A DNA stretch of 64,000 nucleotides from Nilaparvata lugens (GCF_014356525.2 NC_052504.1:101872514-101936513); one strand, 5' to 3'; numbered from the stretch's first letter, positions 47,206-60,780 are shown. The notes: generated from the sequence alone by a model not told the origin. Program-made: numbers and translations.

Positions 47206-47564
47206 AGTAATTGCTCGCTCAATAATTATAATAGGATGATAAATATTATGATTATTGCATTTATTTTAATGCTTTATTATAAAAGGTAATGTCTGTCAAT
47301 GTTTCAAAAGGTGAAAGGCTTGATTGGGAGTTCGGGTTCTTTCTTCTAAATGCTAATATGCCGATTCCTATTATTATAAATGCTTTTATAACTTTATATT
47401 ATTAAATTGAATAGTTAATAATATAAATAATATTATAATATAATATAATATGATATTTCATATAAATAATTAATAATAGTGAAAACAAGATAGATAACCA
47501 ACAACGAATTAATTGTAATTTTGATAATTTTATTTGCTAACACATTACAAACAAAAACGTTGAC
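47206..47564. other. AT-rich spacer, nothing recognised
   Basis: Simple ATAATATAATA-type sequence around 47400-47455; otherwise featureless. Confidence 0.5.
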
Positions 47565-47726
47565 CGCGCATGCGCAACTATTGGTTAGTTCGACCTAGGA
47601 ACTTGCCAAGCTCGAGCTCTGTTACACGCTCTGTTCGCGTTCCACTCTTGCTCCACCTGCGATCATCAATCGATCTGCTCGAGTGACGTTCGATTGCGGA
47701 GCAGAGCGAAAGTCTGTACGCATCTT
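47565..47726 (-). mobile_element. TA-flanked MITE, partial copy 3
   Basis: On the minus strand it begins AAGATGCGTACAGACTTTCG then CTCTGCTCCGCAA, matching copy 1 (7252 onward) for roughly 85 bases, and abuts TA at 47727-47728. The other end lacks a clear inverted repeat, so it is truncated or decayed; its left limit is approximate. Confidence 0.7.
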
Positions 47727-49199
47727 TAGGCCTATTGCTGTTAAGAAGCCCAAAAGGATGACAGACAATACAGAGCGGTGAAGTCAAGTTGTTCAATGGT
47801 GGATTTATGCCATTGTAGAGCTTCTTAGTCTGTATTCAACTGCGAATGTTACCGATGGGCTCGAGATCGAGCCTTTTGTTTGGAGTATCATTTTCCTGGT
47901 TTTCATTTACAGATCATGGTCTCATGATGCTACAAAGTGAAGGATCACAATTCAAATAAAGAGCTGAAAGGAAACAAATATGGTTTCTCAGAAACTTATC
48001 GAATGGAGCAGATAGCTCTATCAATTTCCAGGTCCGCACCATGCCAAATTGTAGACTATGTGGAAATATGTATCAAAATATCTCATATCTATCATGAGAA
48101 TGCATTATTCGATTATGGAGAAATAATCATATCTAGGCAACTATTTGAGATCATTATAACAACAATCAACAATTAATATCATATCAGATTGCTGGGATAT
48201 CATGCTATCTACACAAAAGGTGATTTGAAATAATTGAGAATGACGTTCAATAATTCCTACTAACTTGACGTGAATCTCTGTATATAATCTCACAGTCTAG
48301 TTTAAGAAGTTTATTCATAAGATCTAATTATTTATACTCAGATAATAGTATCATAACAAATTGGGTTTTGCCAATTCTCTCTTGTAACAGTAGCATATCG
48401 GTATGAAATACAAATCAATTCATCACATTCAAATCATATTCCATACATAATTTTTCAACGAGGTGATTAGAGGCGTAGTTTGTTGTATTCGGGAAAAATA
48501 TAATTTGTTCTTTAAACACCTTACGGAGTCTCTGAGAAATGCCTCACGAAATCACTGCTACGGAAAGTAATCGGAATAAAAGTAATGAAGAAATCGGGAG
48601 AGCAGTAATGCAAGAATCAAGCGACCATATTTGAAATATAATTATGGACAATTCTCAGACAATTGATGACATGATTGAAACTTGAAACAAAACAGACATG
48701 AAAGTTTAGTTGTTATAGAGTCACTAGCACCATTAACACACTAGCATCATCAACCTTGGCGCAGTATCACGTTTGAGATTGGAAACAATAAAGATTTCAA
48801 CTGAGTTTCCAACTGTTAACCCTTCTCATGTTAATCTCAGGTATCATCTGTGGAAGATGCTTGAGGACAAAAGCTCTCACATTTCATTGAGGTTGACATA
48901 GATTCTCAACACCCGCCCACCATTCATTTACAAAAAAAGGAGAATTTTTAACTTTCACAAAGTACCATGAGCCAATTAGACAAATTCATACAACCCAACC
49001 GCTTCTGCGCTGCATTATCTCTCAAAATTTCTTTCTTCTTAACCATTGAATAGAGTGCTGATGAATGAAAAGGTGGTAATCGTAGTGTTGAGTTCATTGA
49101 GAATTTCTCAATAGCGTTTAATGGAAGCTGTTAAGGCAACGACTAGCGCTTTGAGGTCAGCTGCTGTGAAATGCCTGGATGATTGGAACCTTTCATTTA
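47727..49199. other. Unique-looking DNA, no gene recognised
   Basis: Only short frames (for example 47937-48176) without signatures. Confidence 0.4.
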
Positions 49200-49530
49200 A
49201 TTCTTCTCCACGGATAACCGGCGATTATCTACAGAGAAAGTCGTCTGTGGTCCCACAGAGCAAAGCGCTGTCTTCACCGCCTCCTTAATTATACCTAAGC
49301 TAACCCCCATCCCCCAACCGCACCCCCAACCATAGCTATTCGCTTTTCGACCCCTCCACATCCCTTCTGCCTTGGTGGGCCACTGGCACCCTGCTAATTA
49401 AACGGAAGGAGACGAACGTTACTTTGAAGACTCCCATACTCCACTGCCAGCCCCCTTCGCCCTTGCTCACGTCCCCCCCCTCCCAATACTCACACCCATC
49501 AACCATCAGCCATGTTAATTGGATAAATAA
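49200..49530. other. C-rich island in AT-rich DNA
   Basis: Contains strand-biased polypyrimidine runs (CCCCCATCCCCCAACCGCAC, GTCCCCCCCCTCCC) interspersed with TTAATTA-type motifs. It shows no reading frame and no terminal repeats. It may be a conserved regulatory stretch or a promoter-proximal region of an unseen gene; this is inference from composition alone. Confidence 0.4.
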
Positions 49531-52500
49531 GCCACCGCCACTTGCTCCAGCATTGATGTCCTGTCTTTCAAATGAGATGGTTGCACTAATAGATTAAGGC
49601 TTCAGGATGATAATTTAATTGTCAGCTCCCTATGACCTAGATCCTCTATGACAAATAGGATGGATTAAATTTCTGAAGGTGAATGTACATGAACATATCC
49701 AACTGTGGTTGGATACTACCTGTTTCAACGGGTTTCGAGGAATATTCTATAATATTGATTTCTATTATTGATTAATAATATTCTATTGTCAGTGAGCTCA
49801 ATAAAAATAGCCTACTCAGAATATAAACTATTGTTATCACAGATGAGTTTCCAACACCTCTGTTAAATGACAGTTTTGCTATAAGAATCTAAAACCCAGT
49901 AACATGATAGTGAAGAATAATACAAAATTTATAATACATCTTAATACTCTACTCAATCATAGGTAATCTTGAATAGCTTTGTGTACCCTGTAATCAATGA
50001 AAATCTATTCAACTAATAAACAAAAATATAACATTATAAATCATGGACAATCAAAGAAAATCTCTTAAACTAATGTGAAGGCCTACTTGAAAATGATTAT
50101 TTGAGTAGAAACGAGCTCATTCCGAGTCTGGATTACAGAATATGATAGATGTGGTCAATTGAAGCCGGTTGAACATTGTTGGGTTGCGGCCACAGCGGAT
50201 TATTGAGTGAAAGGAGCTTGCTGCTAGTCTGGAGTATTGCGGTTTACAGAAGAGCGGGATAATCCCCTTTTGTCTGCTGTCAGGTGGCCGGAGTTACTAG
50301 TCTAGTAGCTCAGTAGCGACTGCGGCGGCACGATCAAATAAACATGCGACCACGATCACTCACAATGGACGTGGTCAATCCCACTTTGAAGAACATTTCT
50401 GACATCACTTTTGTCCCGTCATAACACAGATTAACCTTTAGCTGCTCAGCATCTCATCTCCCTTGTGTCACATGTCACTTTCTACCAACCAACACAAAGT
50501 ACAGTGAGTTGATATTATAAAACATTCAAATGAATGGCATCGTTTAAGTGATGAGTTCGCTTGCTGAAATAATGTCCATTAATTCTGCTTTACAAGTTTT
50601 ATCTAATGAGTCTGTATAAATGCACTGAGTAACCCCTACACCCTTGAGAGTTCTCAATTCACTTAAAAGTCCTAACTCCAGTTAGGATATTTTCATTTCC
50701 ATTTCCACCCACGCTTAGACTATAGGTTTCAATCAACTATATAAATTTGTAGTTCCGAACATGACGATAAAATCTAATCGTCGCATATGTTGCATTCATT
50801 ATTTTGAAAATAAATTACAGTTCCAATTCCAAGCACATAATACTTTCTCTTTCAAGCATTCTGGGACATCTTTGTGAGATTTTTCCACATAATTATTTCC
50901 AAAATGCTGCTGCACTATTGTACAACATTGATAAAAAGCATTCAGTAGAGCAAATGCAAAATTTTATTTCAATGCAATGTTTGATTGTTCCATCACAATA
51001 ATGTCTCTCGTTCATCTTATGAGCTGTACAATTATAAAGTTATAGCATCTCTATCTCAATATTCTGAATTATTAACATTATTATTCTCTTGTGTACAATG
51101 CTCCTGTCATGTTTGAAATACGAGCGATAATACTATTACACTTTTATTAAAATTGATCTGAAAATTGATTGTCAGTTGCAGACTAAGTAATTGAAAATTG
51201 AAAAAAACAAATTACCATGTTGTGGATGAAATGAAAAAAAAAATGTTTTTCATGATAAATAGCCTGTGAAATGACCTCCAAACGGCATTTATGTAGCCAT
51301 GATGTCTCGTAGCTTGTCAACAGGTTTTTCAGCAATCAAATTAATAATTTTGTTGTTTGACATAGTTTGTAGCGGTAATGATTGGAAAACTCATGGGTCG
51401 GGTTATGAGAGTGGTCAAAAATTCAGTCATTGGGCGAGTTAGTTATAATAAGTGGTAACATAGCACACAGTGGAGCTAGAATAACTAGCTAATCAACATT
51501 TGGGAGAGAAACATTTTCGGCTTTAATCCTGTTTATGCTCTTCCAATCATTGAATTGTTTCAGTCCTCATAAGAAAAAGAAATAAGCTAAATTGAGAAAT
51601 AGAGAAATGATTAATATCTTTTCATAAGGGATGATGATTTCCTTTTCAAAATACAGTCTCATAGTACGAAAATTTAGTGTTGAATGTGAAGTTAATGTAT
51701 CACTATGCGATGCAATAGATTACTTTCACTTTCATACATTATTTTATTGAAAATTCAAACTGATAGGAATATGTTAAGTATTGGTGAGAATGATACGTCT
51801 CCAAGCTGACTAATTAAAGTGGTAGCAACAGCAGCAACAAATTAATTAAAATTACCTGGATATATTTTGAGAGCATACCATTTCTTGGGAGAACTGAAGA
51901 AGTATACTAAAAAGATCTAGCTACAATTCTTGTGGTCATATTTCCTCTCTCTATATCAAATTAATTCACAGGAAAAAGTTGAAACAACACAGAAGCAGGG
52001 AAACATTCGGTACTGGAATGATGTTACTAGAGTCAACATTCGGAAAAATGAATAGTACGAAGATGTATATCAGAGGCTTCTCTGAAAAGCTAGTGGTTTT
52101 TGAAAGAGTAACTTCGTATAATTAAAGTGCACAGGCATGTCTCGACGAAATTAGAAAACGACGCTTTTGTACTTTCTACTCCACAGTCCACAATAATCAG
52201 CAACCACTCAAACGAATTAAAAATTATTCCACTGCTGATTCCACTTGATGATTCCTAAATGAAATTGTCTGACAATAAGAAGTAACGATCCTCCGCGATG
52301 TGAATTGTCAGTTGTGGAGAATTTTTTGAAATTCAGTGATGTGTCACACCAGTCTGAAAAACATAATGAATAAAGTTTTCAATTAAAATAGAGCGATTGA
52401 ATACTTCAATAACATAATTATTCTATCATAAGCAGAATAATTCAACTGTTGCAATGAATATTCTTGTACTTATAATTTTAATATTGTAATTCCATTCTTT

Positions 52501-52909
52501 ATAAAAATGTCAATAATTTAATGTGAAGGACTTTCGTTTCATCTTTCAGTATCGATCATGTTATTGAATTGGAGAGTTTATCAAACTGACAAAAGTTATC
52601 CCACAAAACTTGTGCTTGGTAATTGCTATTAAAGGAATTCATTCTCAAGTTTGTGGTTGAGTGCTTTATTCTAACAGTTAAACAAGAATGGATTGACAAA
52701 CCAACATGTTCTTTTTGAGAAAACTTGTTCCTAAAGTGGGAAGAATATAGTGATTACAATAAGTTTCCATATTCCTAAAGAGGATCAGCAAGGCTCCAAA
52801 CCTAGGAACATACTAATAACTACGCCCATAACTTGAATCTACCTATACTAATATTTTCTCACTCGATTGATAAAAAGAATAATCAGTCTCCAAGCATACG
52901 TAACTTTCA
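49531..52909. other. Unique-looking DNA, no gene recognised
   Basis: A second compositional bump lies at about 50160-50400 (GGTTGCGGCCACAGCGGATT, GACTGCGGCGGCACG). No exon with splice-consistent coding content was identified. Confidence 0.4.
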
Positions 52910-53092
52910 TCTATAATATAATAAAATGAAGTATTGGCGAATACACGTACGGGATAGGAAATTCACGAATGACGCAGATTCTCTATTCTTATTCACCAAG
53001 GATGGTCAGGCCTATTTTAAATTCTTCAAGATCTCATTTGGTCTAGTTTGATTTTTCAATTGGACCATTTTGAAGCACGGGTTACCTGCTAG
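52910..53092 (+). mobile_element. Short Helitron, plus strand
   Basis: Starts TCTATAATATAATAAAATG after host A and ends GAAGCACGGGTTACCTGCTAG minus its first base (CTAG at 53089-53092) before host T. It shares ACGTACGGGATAGG near the 5' end with the minus-strand element at 44682-44933. It is 183 bp long and non-coding. Confidence 0.75.
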
Positions 53093-55039
53093 TCTTTTAT
53101 AAATTCCAATTATATCATTCTCTTCTCCTGTGATTCGAATGGATGATATGACCCAATTATCTCCACATTATTATCTCTTATTCGCTATTTGACTACCTTA
53201 TATTGCAATATACTACCATATTCATCTGAAGTGAGTCTTGAAGCTATTTCAAGAAATCAGTAGAAAGTGCTCACTGGAATTCTATTGAATCTTGTTCAAT
53301 TATCATCCATGTTGGAGAAACATTATTCAATATCATAACTAGAGTCGGTTCTGAATGGGAATACTTGGTAATATGTGAGAATGTTGACTCAATCAGTGCA
53401 ACTTTGACAGATGGAATATATCTTGTAAACAATAAATTTACATGACAAACAACGCGTGAACTCCTTCAAGGGCTTTGCTGCATTGTTGGTGGTTTATAGT
53501 CGAACTTGGCATTGTGATGGTGTTGTTGTGTTGGTGGGTGGGTTGGTGGAGGGGCACTGTCAGGACATGAATGAGAGACGCAGACAGGCAGGCACACACG
53601 CACTGCACATGCCATGTCGGCAGGTAGCCTATCCAGCCCCTGCACACATCAAGCCATTTATCCAGCGCTGGGATTAGTTCAGACAAATTATGACAATCAA
53701 CATCGGATATAATTATTGTATGGTGACTGCAGTATTAGCAGGCTGATTGAGCAAGAATGTCACATCAATCTCTTCCTGAAGTGTATTGTTGCAAATGTGC
53801 AGGTTCCTTTCTCCAATTATATTATTATGGAGATCGCAATAGATAGAATAGTTTAGGGAAGTTAACGCTTATGTGAAAAACGAATACAGTAGTTAGGTGA
53901 TTTATGAGCGGTTCGTACAATATGATATGTAAGTCTGAGAATGAAGTCTCTGTTATGGTCATTTAGATTCACACTAAACAATAAATATATTCTGATATTT
54001 ATTACTATTTACAATAATTGTCTGCAAGCGCATAAGCTTCAGCTTGTTATTAATAGCAATTGTCAGCTAGCGCACAAGTTGTAACTCATGCTAGTCGTGC
54101 CAAAAAATGTAAAAATTGTATTTTTATTTGAAATTTTGCAAAGATTGGTACATCATTATTCCATCTTCAATGTTTCAAGAGCAAATATTTATGAATAAAA
54201 TTTCACTGCGTTTTGTTTCCTTGATTTGTCATTTGATGGTCGGAAAAATGATAGAGAAATAATAGTTTCATTTAGAAAAATCATACTAATCTTGAAACGA
54301 ACTATCATAATCGCATTTTTATTAATGAAATCGATCAATACGATCGCTTGGAATCATGGAAAAATAGAGGAATTTGTCTCACTGATAAATTGAGTTCAGT
54401 TACATATTCTCTCAGTGAGCACAAAAGTCTTTCCAAAAAGTGTTCACATTAATCCAGAATTATTCCCTTTTGGAATTGTTATTGCAAAACTCTTCTAATG
54501 TTGTACTTTAAACCCAAGACGGAATTCGCCAGACTTCAACTTGCCAACCACGTTGCTCCTCTCGATATGAGTTGCAGGAGCTTGGCTTGGAGTCAACTGA
54601 ACTCCCACTGGGTCTTGACATTTCCAGTTTGCCGTGTATTTATGAGCGCCCTCCTAATGGTTGTAAACATGGAAATAATCGATGAAGACGATTTATGACT
54701 TCCACCCGCTCCTATCTGAAACTCCTTCTAATGAAAGCCGGTGTACGCTCGCAAAATTGAAAATTACCCTCTCACAATAACGATATTCAGTGAGGCACAA
54801 AACAATAAGTATCTTGTGAAACAACCATCATTTACAGGTCTATTAAACCCTATTTATGTGAACACTTATTTCAGATGTGTTACTCGTTTTGCATTATATG
54901 AAAATTGATGTGAATCTTAATACTACTACTAATTCTGTTTGATACTAAACTTATACTAAAATAATACTAACAGTACTATAATACTTCCTAACTCACTTTT
55001 CCACATAGTTCTACTGTTAAAAATTCTTATTTCCAAATA
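53093..55039. other. Unique-looking DNA, no gene recognised
   Basis: Moderately GC-rich patches at 53480-53660 and 54520-54720 interrupt the AT-rich background. The second contains GTATTTATGAGCGCCCTCCT and TTGTAAACATGG, the latter containing a forkhead-like core. The frames over these patches have no family features. Confidence 0.4.
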
Positions 55040-55260
55040 GTTGACCGAACGTAGTGAGGTCTATGTTTAAACTCGGATTTCTTTTTGTCTGTCTGTATGT
55101 AACACGATTAAGGCCAAACACGTTGATAGAATTCGATGAGATTTTGCAGGAATATTCCTTTTCCAATGTCGATGTACACACAAGGTTTTTTGAATTTTGC
55201 ATTTGAAGGATAATATGAAAAGAAAAGGAACTCCTCCATACTCTGATATCACTATATATA
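55040..55260. repeat. Probable transposon fragment
   Basis: GACCGAACGTAGTGAGGTCT, TTTTTGTCTGTCTGTATGTA and AACACGTTGATAGAATTCGA are in the style of a repeat common in insect genomes (assessment from memory). It ends near TATATATATATC. Ends and class are unresolved. Confidence 0.45.
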
Positions 55261-56331
55261 TATCATCTACTTTGAAGATAGAATTAATCAGACTATAGAA
55301 TTATTCATAATCAATCAGCTGACAAGTGAATTATTCATTGCACGCATTACACAGATGTCTCGCAGTGTCTATTTCTATGAGGTAGGGTTTCAATATTTTT
55401 ATGATGCGTACCATCAGTATCCAAATTCTATGTTTACTATATATTCTAACACATTTTAAAAACAAATTCAATAGGGATTGAAAAAAAATGATTAAAATGA
55501 ACTAAATAATGCTGAAGGAATGTTAATATCGTTGATTAAAAGCAATTAGTTTTAAAATAGTTGAGCAATATTTTTATCAGATGGAAAGATTACACGGAAT
55601 TATGATATGGGATACCAATTCAAACGTGAACTGAGGATATCAACATAAGTGAGTTTTTGATCTTGGAGGAAACAAATAACATTTTTAAGAGTAAATTATG
55701 ATTCAACTAGGAATTGTGATTCACTGAATACTAGAACACGTGACATCAGGTACTTGTGGATAAGAAACTGAGTGAGGTCTACTGTTCACAAAACTACTAG
55801 TAATTGACTTTCCTTGGATGTTGGGAGCCTAAAGTATTGTGTAGAATAGTAATATTGTATAAATGTGTAGAAATAGTAGCAAATCAGTTTTATGATATTG
55901 GGTGCAAGCTGGTTATTAGATTATTGGAAGTTAGTTCATCACAAATTTGATATAAATTCCTATTTGGATCAGAGTTCAAAGCATAAAATAATGAATGATA
56001 GAATGTTCACCCCCAAGTAGCCTCATGTATTATTGTCCAGATCATTAATTATTGTCAATTTTCCCGTACGATATAGCAATTGCTCCAATGCTAATAACTG
56101 CAATATAATTATTAATGAGGATCCCAATCTATATTAAATATATCAACTACTTAGAAGATTCCTGTTACTGTTCAGACTTGAATTCCCGATGAAAAAACTA
56201 ATATTTGAATGATCATCTATTTCCTTCTTACTATTCCTCCTTGCTTTAGTAATCTGGGGAATATGAGATGTTGAATTGTAGTTTTTTTTGCCTTTCTTTC
56301 AGGTTGTTGAACTGATCAAATTGAACTGAAT
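55261..56331. other. AT-rich DNA up to gap, nothing recognised
   Basis: No coding or repeat signature seen. Confidence 0.4.
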
Positions 56332-56431
56332 NNNNNNNNNNNNNNNNNNNNNNNNNNNNNNNNNNNNNNNNNNNNNNNNNNNNNNNNNNNNNNNNNNNNN
56401 NNNNNNNNNNNNNNNNNNNNNNNNNNNNNNN
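56332..56431. other. Assembly gap (100 N)
   Basis: Exactly 100 N. The contig starting after it repeats the contig that starts at 34110, preceded by 163 extra bases. Confidence 0.99.
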
Positions 56432-56449
56432 TAGCTCACCCAAATTCTG

Positions 56450-56719
56450 ATATAAATCAAAACATAATACAACTAATTCATTGGAGACAGCCGTTGGAGA
56501 ACAGCAATTATTTTCATCTGAATTAAATGCCGAAGTAGTAGATAATGAAACAGAAGCTTCTAGTCATACAAAGACAGCCTATCACAAAAACCGCCGCCAA
56601 CATGCAATTAAAGCCAGCCGTAAGCATCAATCCCTACTGAGCATCCTGTTCCCTACCGAAGATCCTCACCGCGGAGAACACAACAGCCACCAGGATCATG
56701 CACTAATTAAGGAGTTGTG
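56450..56719 (+). pseudogene. Open frame tail of unknown protein, copy 2
   Basis: Open from just after a TGA at about 56447 to a TGA at 56718-56720. The translation includes TAVGEQQLFSSELNAEVVDN and EASSHTKTAYHKNRRQHAIK, hydrophilic and His/Arg-rich towards its end. No ATG begins it in the visible sequence, so it is more likely a C-terminal piece continuing from the gap. The next frame begins at the overlapping stop. Family unknown; a retroelement origin is possible from the repeat context. Confidence 0.3.
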
Positions 56720-57139
56720 AATATAGAACAAATTAAAAATGTAACAGATCCGTGCACTGAACCTACAACCGCCTATCAATGGACACCACCGAAGCAGACA
56801 GAGGACCCCAAGATAGAGGATCAAGAGGACGACACCAGGGAGGACGGACTACCGGACAAAAGGAGCGACCACCGCAAGGCCCGGAGACGGAGGCGCCCGA
56901 GGACACCCGACCGGCATCAGGACGAGGAGGACGGACTACATGACCGAAGGTACAAGATGCATCCCAAGGCCCGGGGCGAAGGAAACGGAGGAACCGCGCG
57001 CGCCGATGGAGGCCGCATGCACGCTTCAAGAGGCCAAGGAGGATACCGGATCGTCACCAGGAGGAAGGGACCGAAGTCATGCATCCGCGGCACATACGCT
57101 TCAAGAGATATTGAGCGATGTGACCGGAAGAATGGCTAA
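56717..57139 (+). pseudogene. Arg/Glu/Gly-rich low-complexity frame, copy 2
   Basis: A 140-codon frame that is open here but disrupted in copy 1 by single-base deletions. It reads EQIKNVTDPCTEPTTAYQWT, then charged repeats such as KARRRRRPRTPDRHQDEEDG and KARGEGNGGTARADGGRMHA. It opens with a GTG, not ATG, beside the preceding frame's stop. Composition (purine-rich, GC-rich) rather than selection may keep it open. No recognised domain. Confidence 0.3.
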
Positions 57140-58849
57140 GGAAACGGATAAAAACGGATCAATAAATGGGATAAAAACGGAGCTACTACTATGACTACTA
57201 CTGATTCATGCCTGGATAAAAAAAGTGGACTACTTTGGAGATTAATATGGATAAACGGTGTTTGAGAAGAGTGGAAGAAATAAAAGTAATATAAAGAAAG
57301 TAGAAGTACCTGGATGATATGATGAGATATAATACTATTAAAGAGATGATAAATGTTTTGTTATGGTGTTAATGTTGGTAATGGCTGTGATATGGTATAA
57401 AGACTGTGTTGTGGAGAACGAAAAATATTGTATTGTTGTTGTTGTTAAATGAATCTATTATTGATGGTTGGAAATTTAATATTATAAAAATGTTATTGTT
57501 GTAAGCCTATTGAGTTATAATGAGCCGAGATCAAGAATAGTAAATGAACATAAGAGGAAGATGAATTAAAATTACATGATGATTGGAATAAGAATGGATT
57601 GAAAGGAACCTACAGTAATGAATTAAGAAATTGTTTGAAAGAGTACACAAGATACCAGGCTTTAAATTCATGATGAAAAATTATCAACTAGGACAGCGTC
57701 AACAATCAACAGCAGATAACCTAGCCAGCCTACAACAGCTACAAGCAGAAAACCAAAAGATACGGGAAAGCCACGAAATTTCTACAAACCACATCACCAA
57801 TTTGAAATAAATATGATAAGAAATCAAGGAAAACATTATTATCAACAATTACTAACTTCCTTAATAAATTAAAATTGGTATAGGACCTCGTGGCAACAAT
57901 CCAATGTTTTAATTCCTTCCAGCCGTCAGAAGCCTGCAATAAGGAAAAGAACAATTTTTAAATATGTAATTAAATTATATACATCAGATAAAAAAGGACA
58001 CAAGCGGGAATAATAAAATTAAAATTTGTTAATTACCTTTTAAGAGAAAAAATCGAGCAGTTAGGTTAGTTATGAAAGTCGATAGCAAATTCTGATGTAA
58101 CATGAAACACTATGAATTATAGAACAGCGAACAGCTGACCAAAGCCACCCAAATCAAATGAATAATATCTGTTGAACATATGTTTATAAAAAGAATTACT
58201 GTACCCAAGAGTTATTTTATTGTTATTTATTATATTTATTAATGTCGATATTATTTTATATTTTTCTATATTATTACTTTTGATTATGCCACGTTTGTTA
58301 CCTGAAAAGATTAAAGTGAATACCAATTACCAAAACCAAAGAGCCATTAGCAAAAGAAAGTATTGTACCTGATGTATAGAAAATTATTTATATTAAGACC
58401 TAAGAAATACTATAAGATAACGCCCAGAAGTTTATGAATCGAAATTATTGTCTAAAAGGAATCATTTAAGAATTATGAAATGTGTGTAGTTAAGTTGGCA
58501 GCCCTGCAAGCGGCGAATTCAAAAATTACTGTGTTGTAAATGTTGTCAGGAGGAGTACGTTTAGAAGTTTATATTTATGATATTTTATGTGTGTTGAGGA
58601 GGAGAATTTGTTATGTTTTTGATAAAGGTATAAAGGAGATGCAGCAAATATGACTGCGAAATGTGATAGAAGTGGAGAGTATAATTTATAAATAAAGTAT
58701 AGTGTATATCAGTGTTTTGAAGGGTGGGTTTTTCATTAAAAACATTGTGATTCTCAAATATTTTGAATTCAAACCCAGGGCGTGTGTAAAGGTATCAAAT
58801 TTGGGTAGATAAAAAGCCCTAACAAATAATAATAGGTCTAAAAATAAAG
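57140..58849. other. AT-rich tail of an unidentified element, copy 2
   Basis: Twin of 34653-36349, with the same AATAAAGTATAG stretch near 58692. Confidence 0.35.
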
Positions 58850-60780
58850 TAATTGGCTAATATCGCCAGCAGATAATAATCAAGATAAGATAGCATCAGC
58901 TTGTTCTGGCTAAATGGTACAAGAACTTAAAAAGGATTTGAAGAAAGTTTACTACTCATAAATATATTATTTATAAAATATTTGAAGATTGAGGTTAGAT
59001 AGATGTATTCACAGATCGGTGACCTAGAGATCGATCAACCGAAGAACGTAGAATCTGACCACAACCCCTTGGCAGAGCTTTATTGCAATCAGACGGTGTG
59101 CAATGTGAGAAAACACCCGTCCACGTGGCTAATTATTAGTTAGCATGGAATTAATATTAATATATATAATATTAACTAGCATGCAAAGAGCATAAATAAA
59201 AACCAAATAAAAATAATTTAATGTATTCAGGAAATAAGAGTTACCAGGCGCATGAATACCTAATAAAATTTGCATGCACCAATAGTAAAACGGCAGTTAA
59301 TAGGCGGCAACTGTAGCCGATTCAAAAATATTTATATATATTTATATAATGTAGTAGATTTTGTGTAAAAATTGTGTAACCTATATTATCAATATGGCTC
59401 GAATGCAAAGAAATTATTAATCATATAATCTAAGCAATATCTTGGCATTTTTTGTAAGATCTATTTGAATTTAATGGCGGAGGATTGAGATATTTAAATT
59501 TTATGCTAATTTGAAAGTCGGAAAGAGGATCTGTAAAACTTGAGAAGGAAGAACCAGCACTCGCCAACCAAGAGACTCGCCAGCCAGATGCCACCATAAG
59601 AGGACCCCAAATATTTTAGAGCGAAGTACCTTATTAATAATTTTTAAAAGTTAAAGTTAAAGTAAATTATTAAATTTCTTAAAAGACTTCGTGATGCTAT
59701 TGTGAAGCAGAAGTCATTTTTCATTATAATTAAATTATAACCCCTGGAGGAGACGATTCCGGCTACCATATTCCGGACCGCATGGAGTTGGATCGACATC
59801 GGCGGCTTACAAGAAGATTTTCGACACGTGAGTGATTTAAATTTGAATTTAGTGATGGGCGCCCTAGTGCTTCGAAATAATCTGATGATCAAAGCTAGCT
59901 CGCCGAAAGGGTTATTATAAATTAAGAAATTAATAAGAGTAATACTTGCGCAAGTAAAAATTAGTATTAAAGGTATCTAATTGAAAGAAAAATATATAGA
60001 TCAATATTTTAGAAATTTCTGTTTAATCAAAGAAGTACGAAATCTAGGCTATTAAAACATATGCATACAATATTTAATTTTTGCAATACAATTTGCGATA
60101 ATTTATCATAGTTCTAATTCACTAGATGAATGGCTCTACCTATTCCGTCAGGTGCCGAATCTTGCACCCTGAGATAAAAATATATATTCGATACAAATAA
60201 ATCTACTAAATACTAGAGATTTTAATATATAGATATATTGGATTATTAGTGGCTAATTTATCAAGCTGATCTTAGAGCACATATTTTTGATTGAATTATC
60301 CAAGTCGACAAGTATTAGCAAGTGCATGTCGCAGCTACATGCAAAGGAATGCATATGATTTAAGATAAAGGCACATGGTAATGTTTCGTGCCATAAATCT
60401 AGAATATAAAGTTTAGCCTGTGATATTTTTGCTGATATAAAATTATTGTTCTATTTTTTTATATTATATTTTTTATCGCTCTATATATATTTTTTGCCTC
60501 GATTGATCTTTGCATTATTTGTGTAATATATGTGAACTTTCATGGTGTGCAATTATTTTTATTCCTCAACACTATAGTATAAGTATCATTTATATATATA
60601 TATTTATTATTTATTGAATTACAAGATTTATTGGAGAAGCCCATATCTAGGCCTATCAAGATTTTTTTTTTTAGACTGAATACTATTAGAAAACCACGAC
60701 CTAATTATATCAAATCTCATGCTTTACCGACTGATGCCAAGCAGGAGGCTAATCGTTATTTTATATAAAGAATAACGTGA
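58850..60780 (+). repeat. Interspersed repeat, family A, copy 3
   Basis: Twin of 36350-38290; differences are a handful of indels (for example GATCTAG repeated once more near 59025, and TTAAATTTC near 59668). Confidence 0.6.

Noticed and set aside
53438..53686. Overlapping frames on both strands in a GC-richer patch
   Set aside because: Composition-driven; no splice-consistent or domain evidence.
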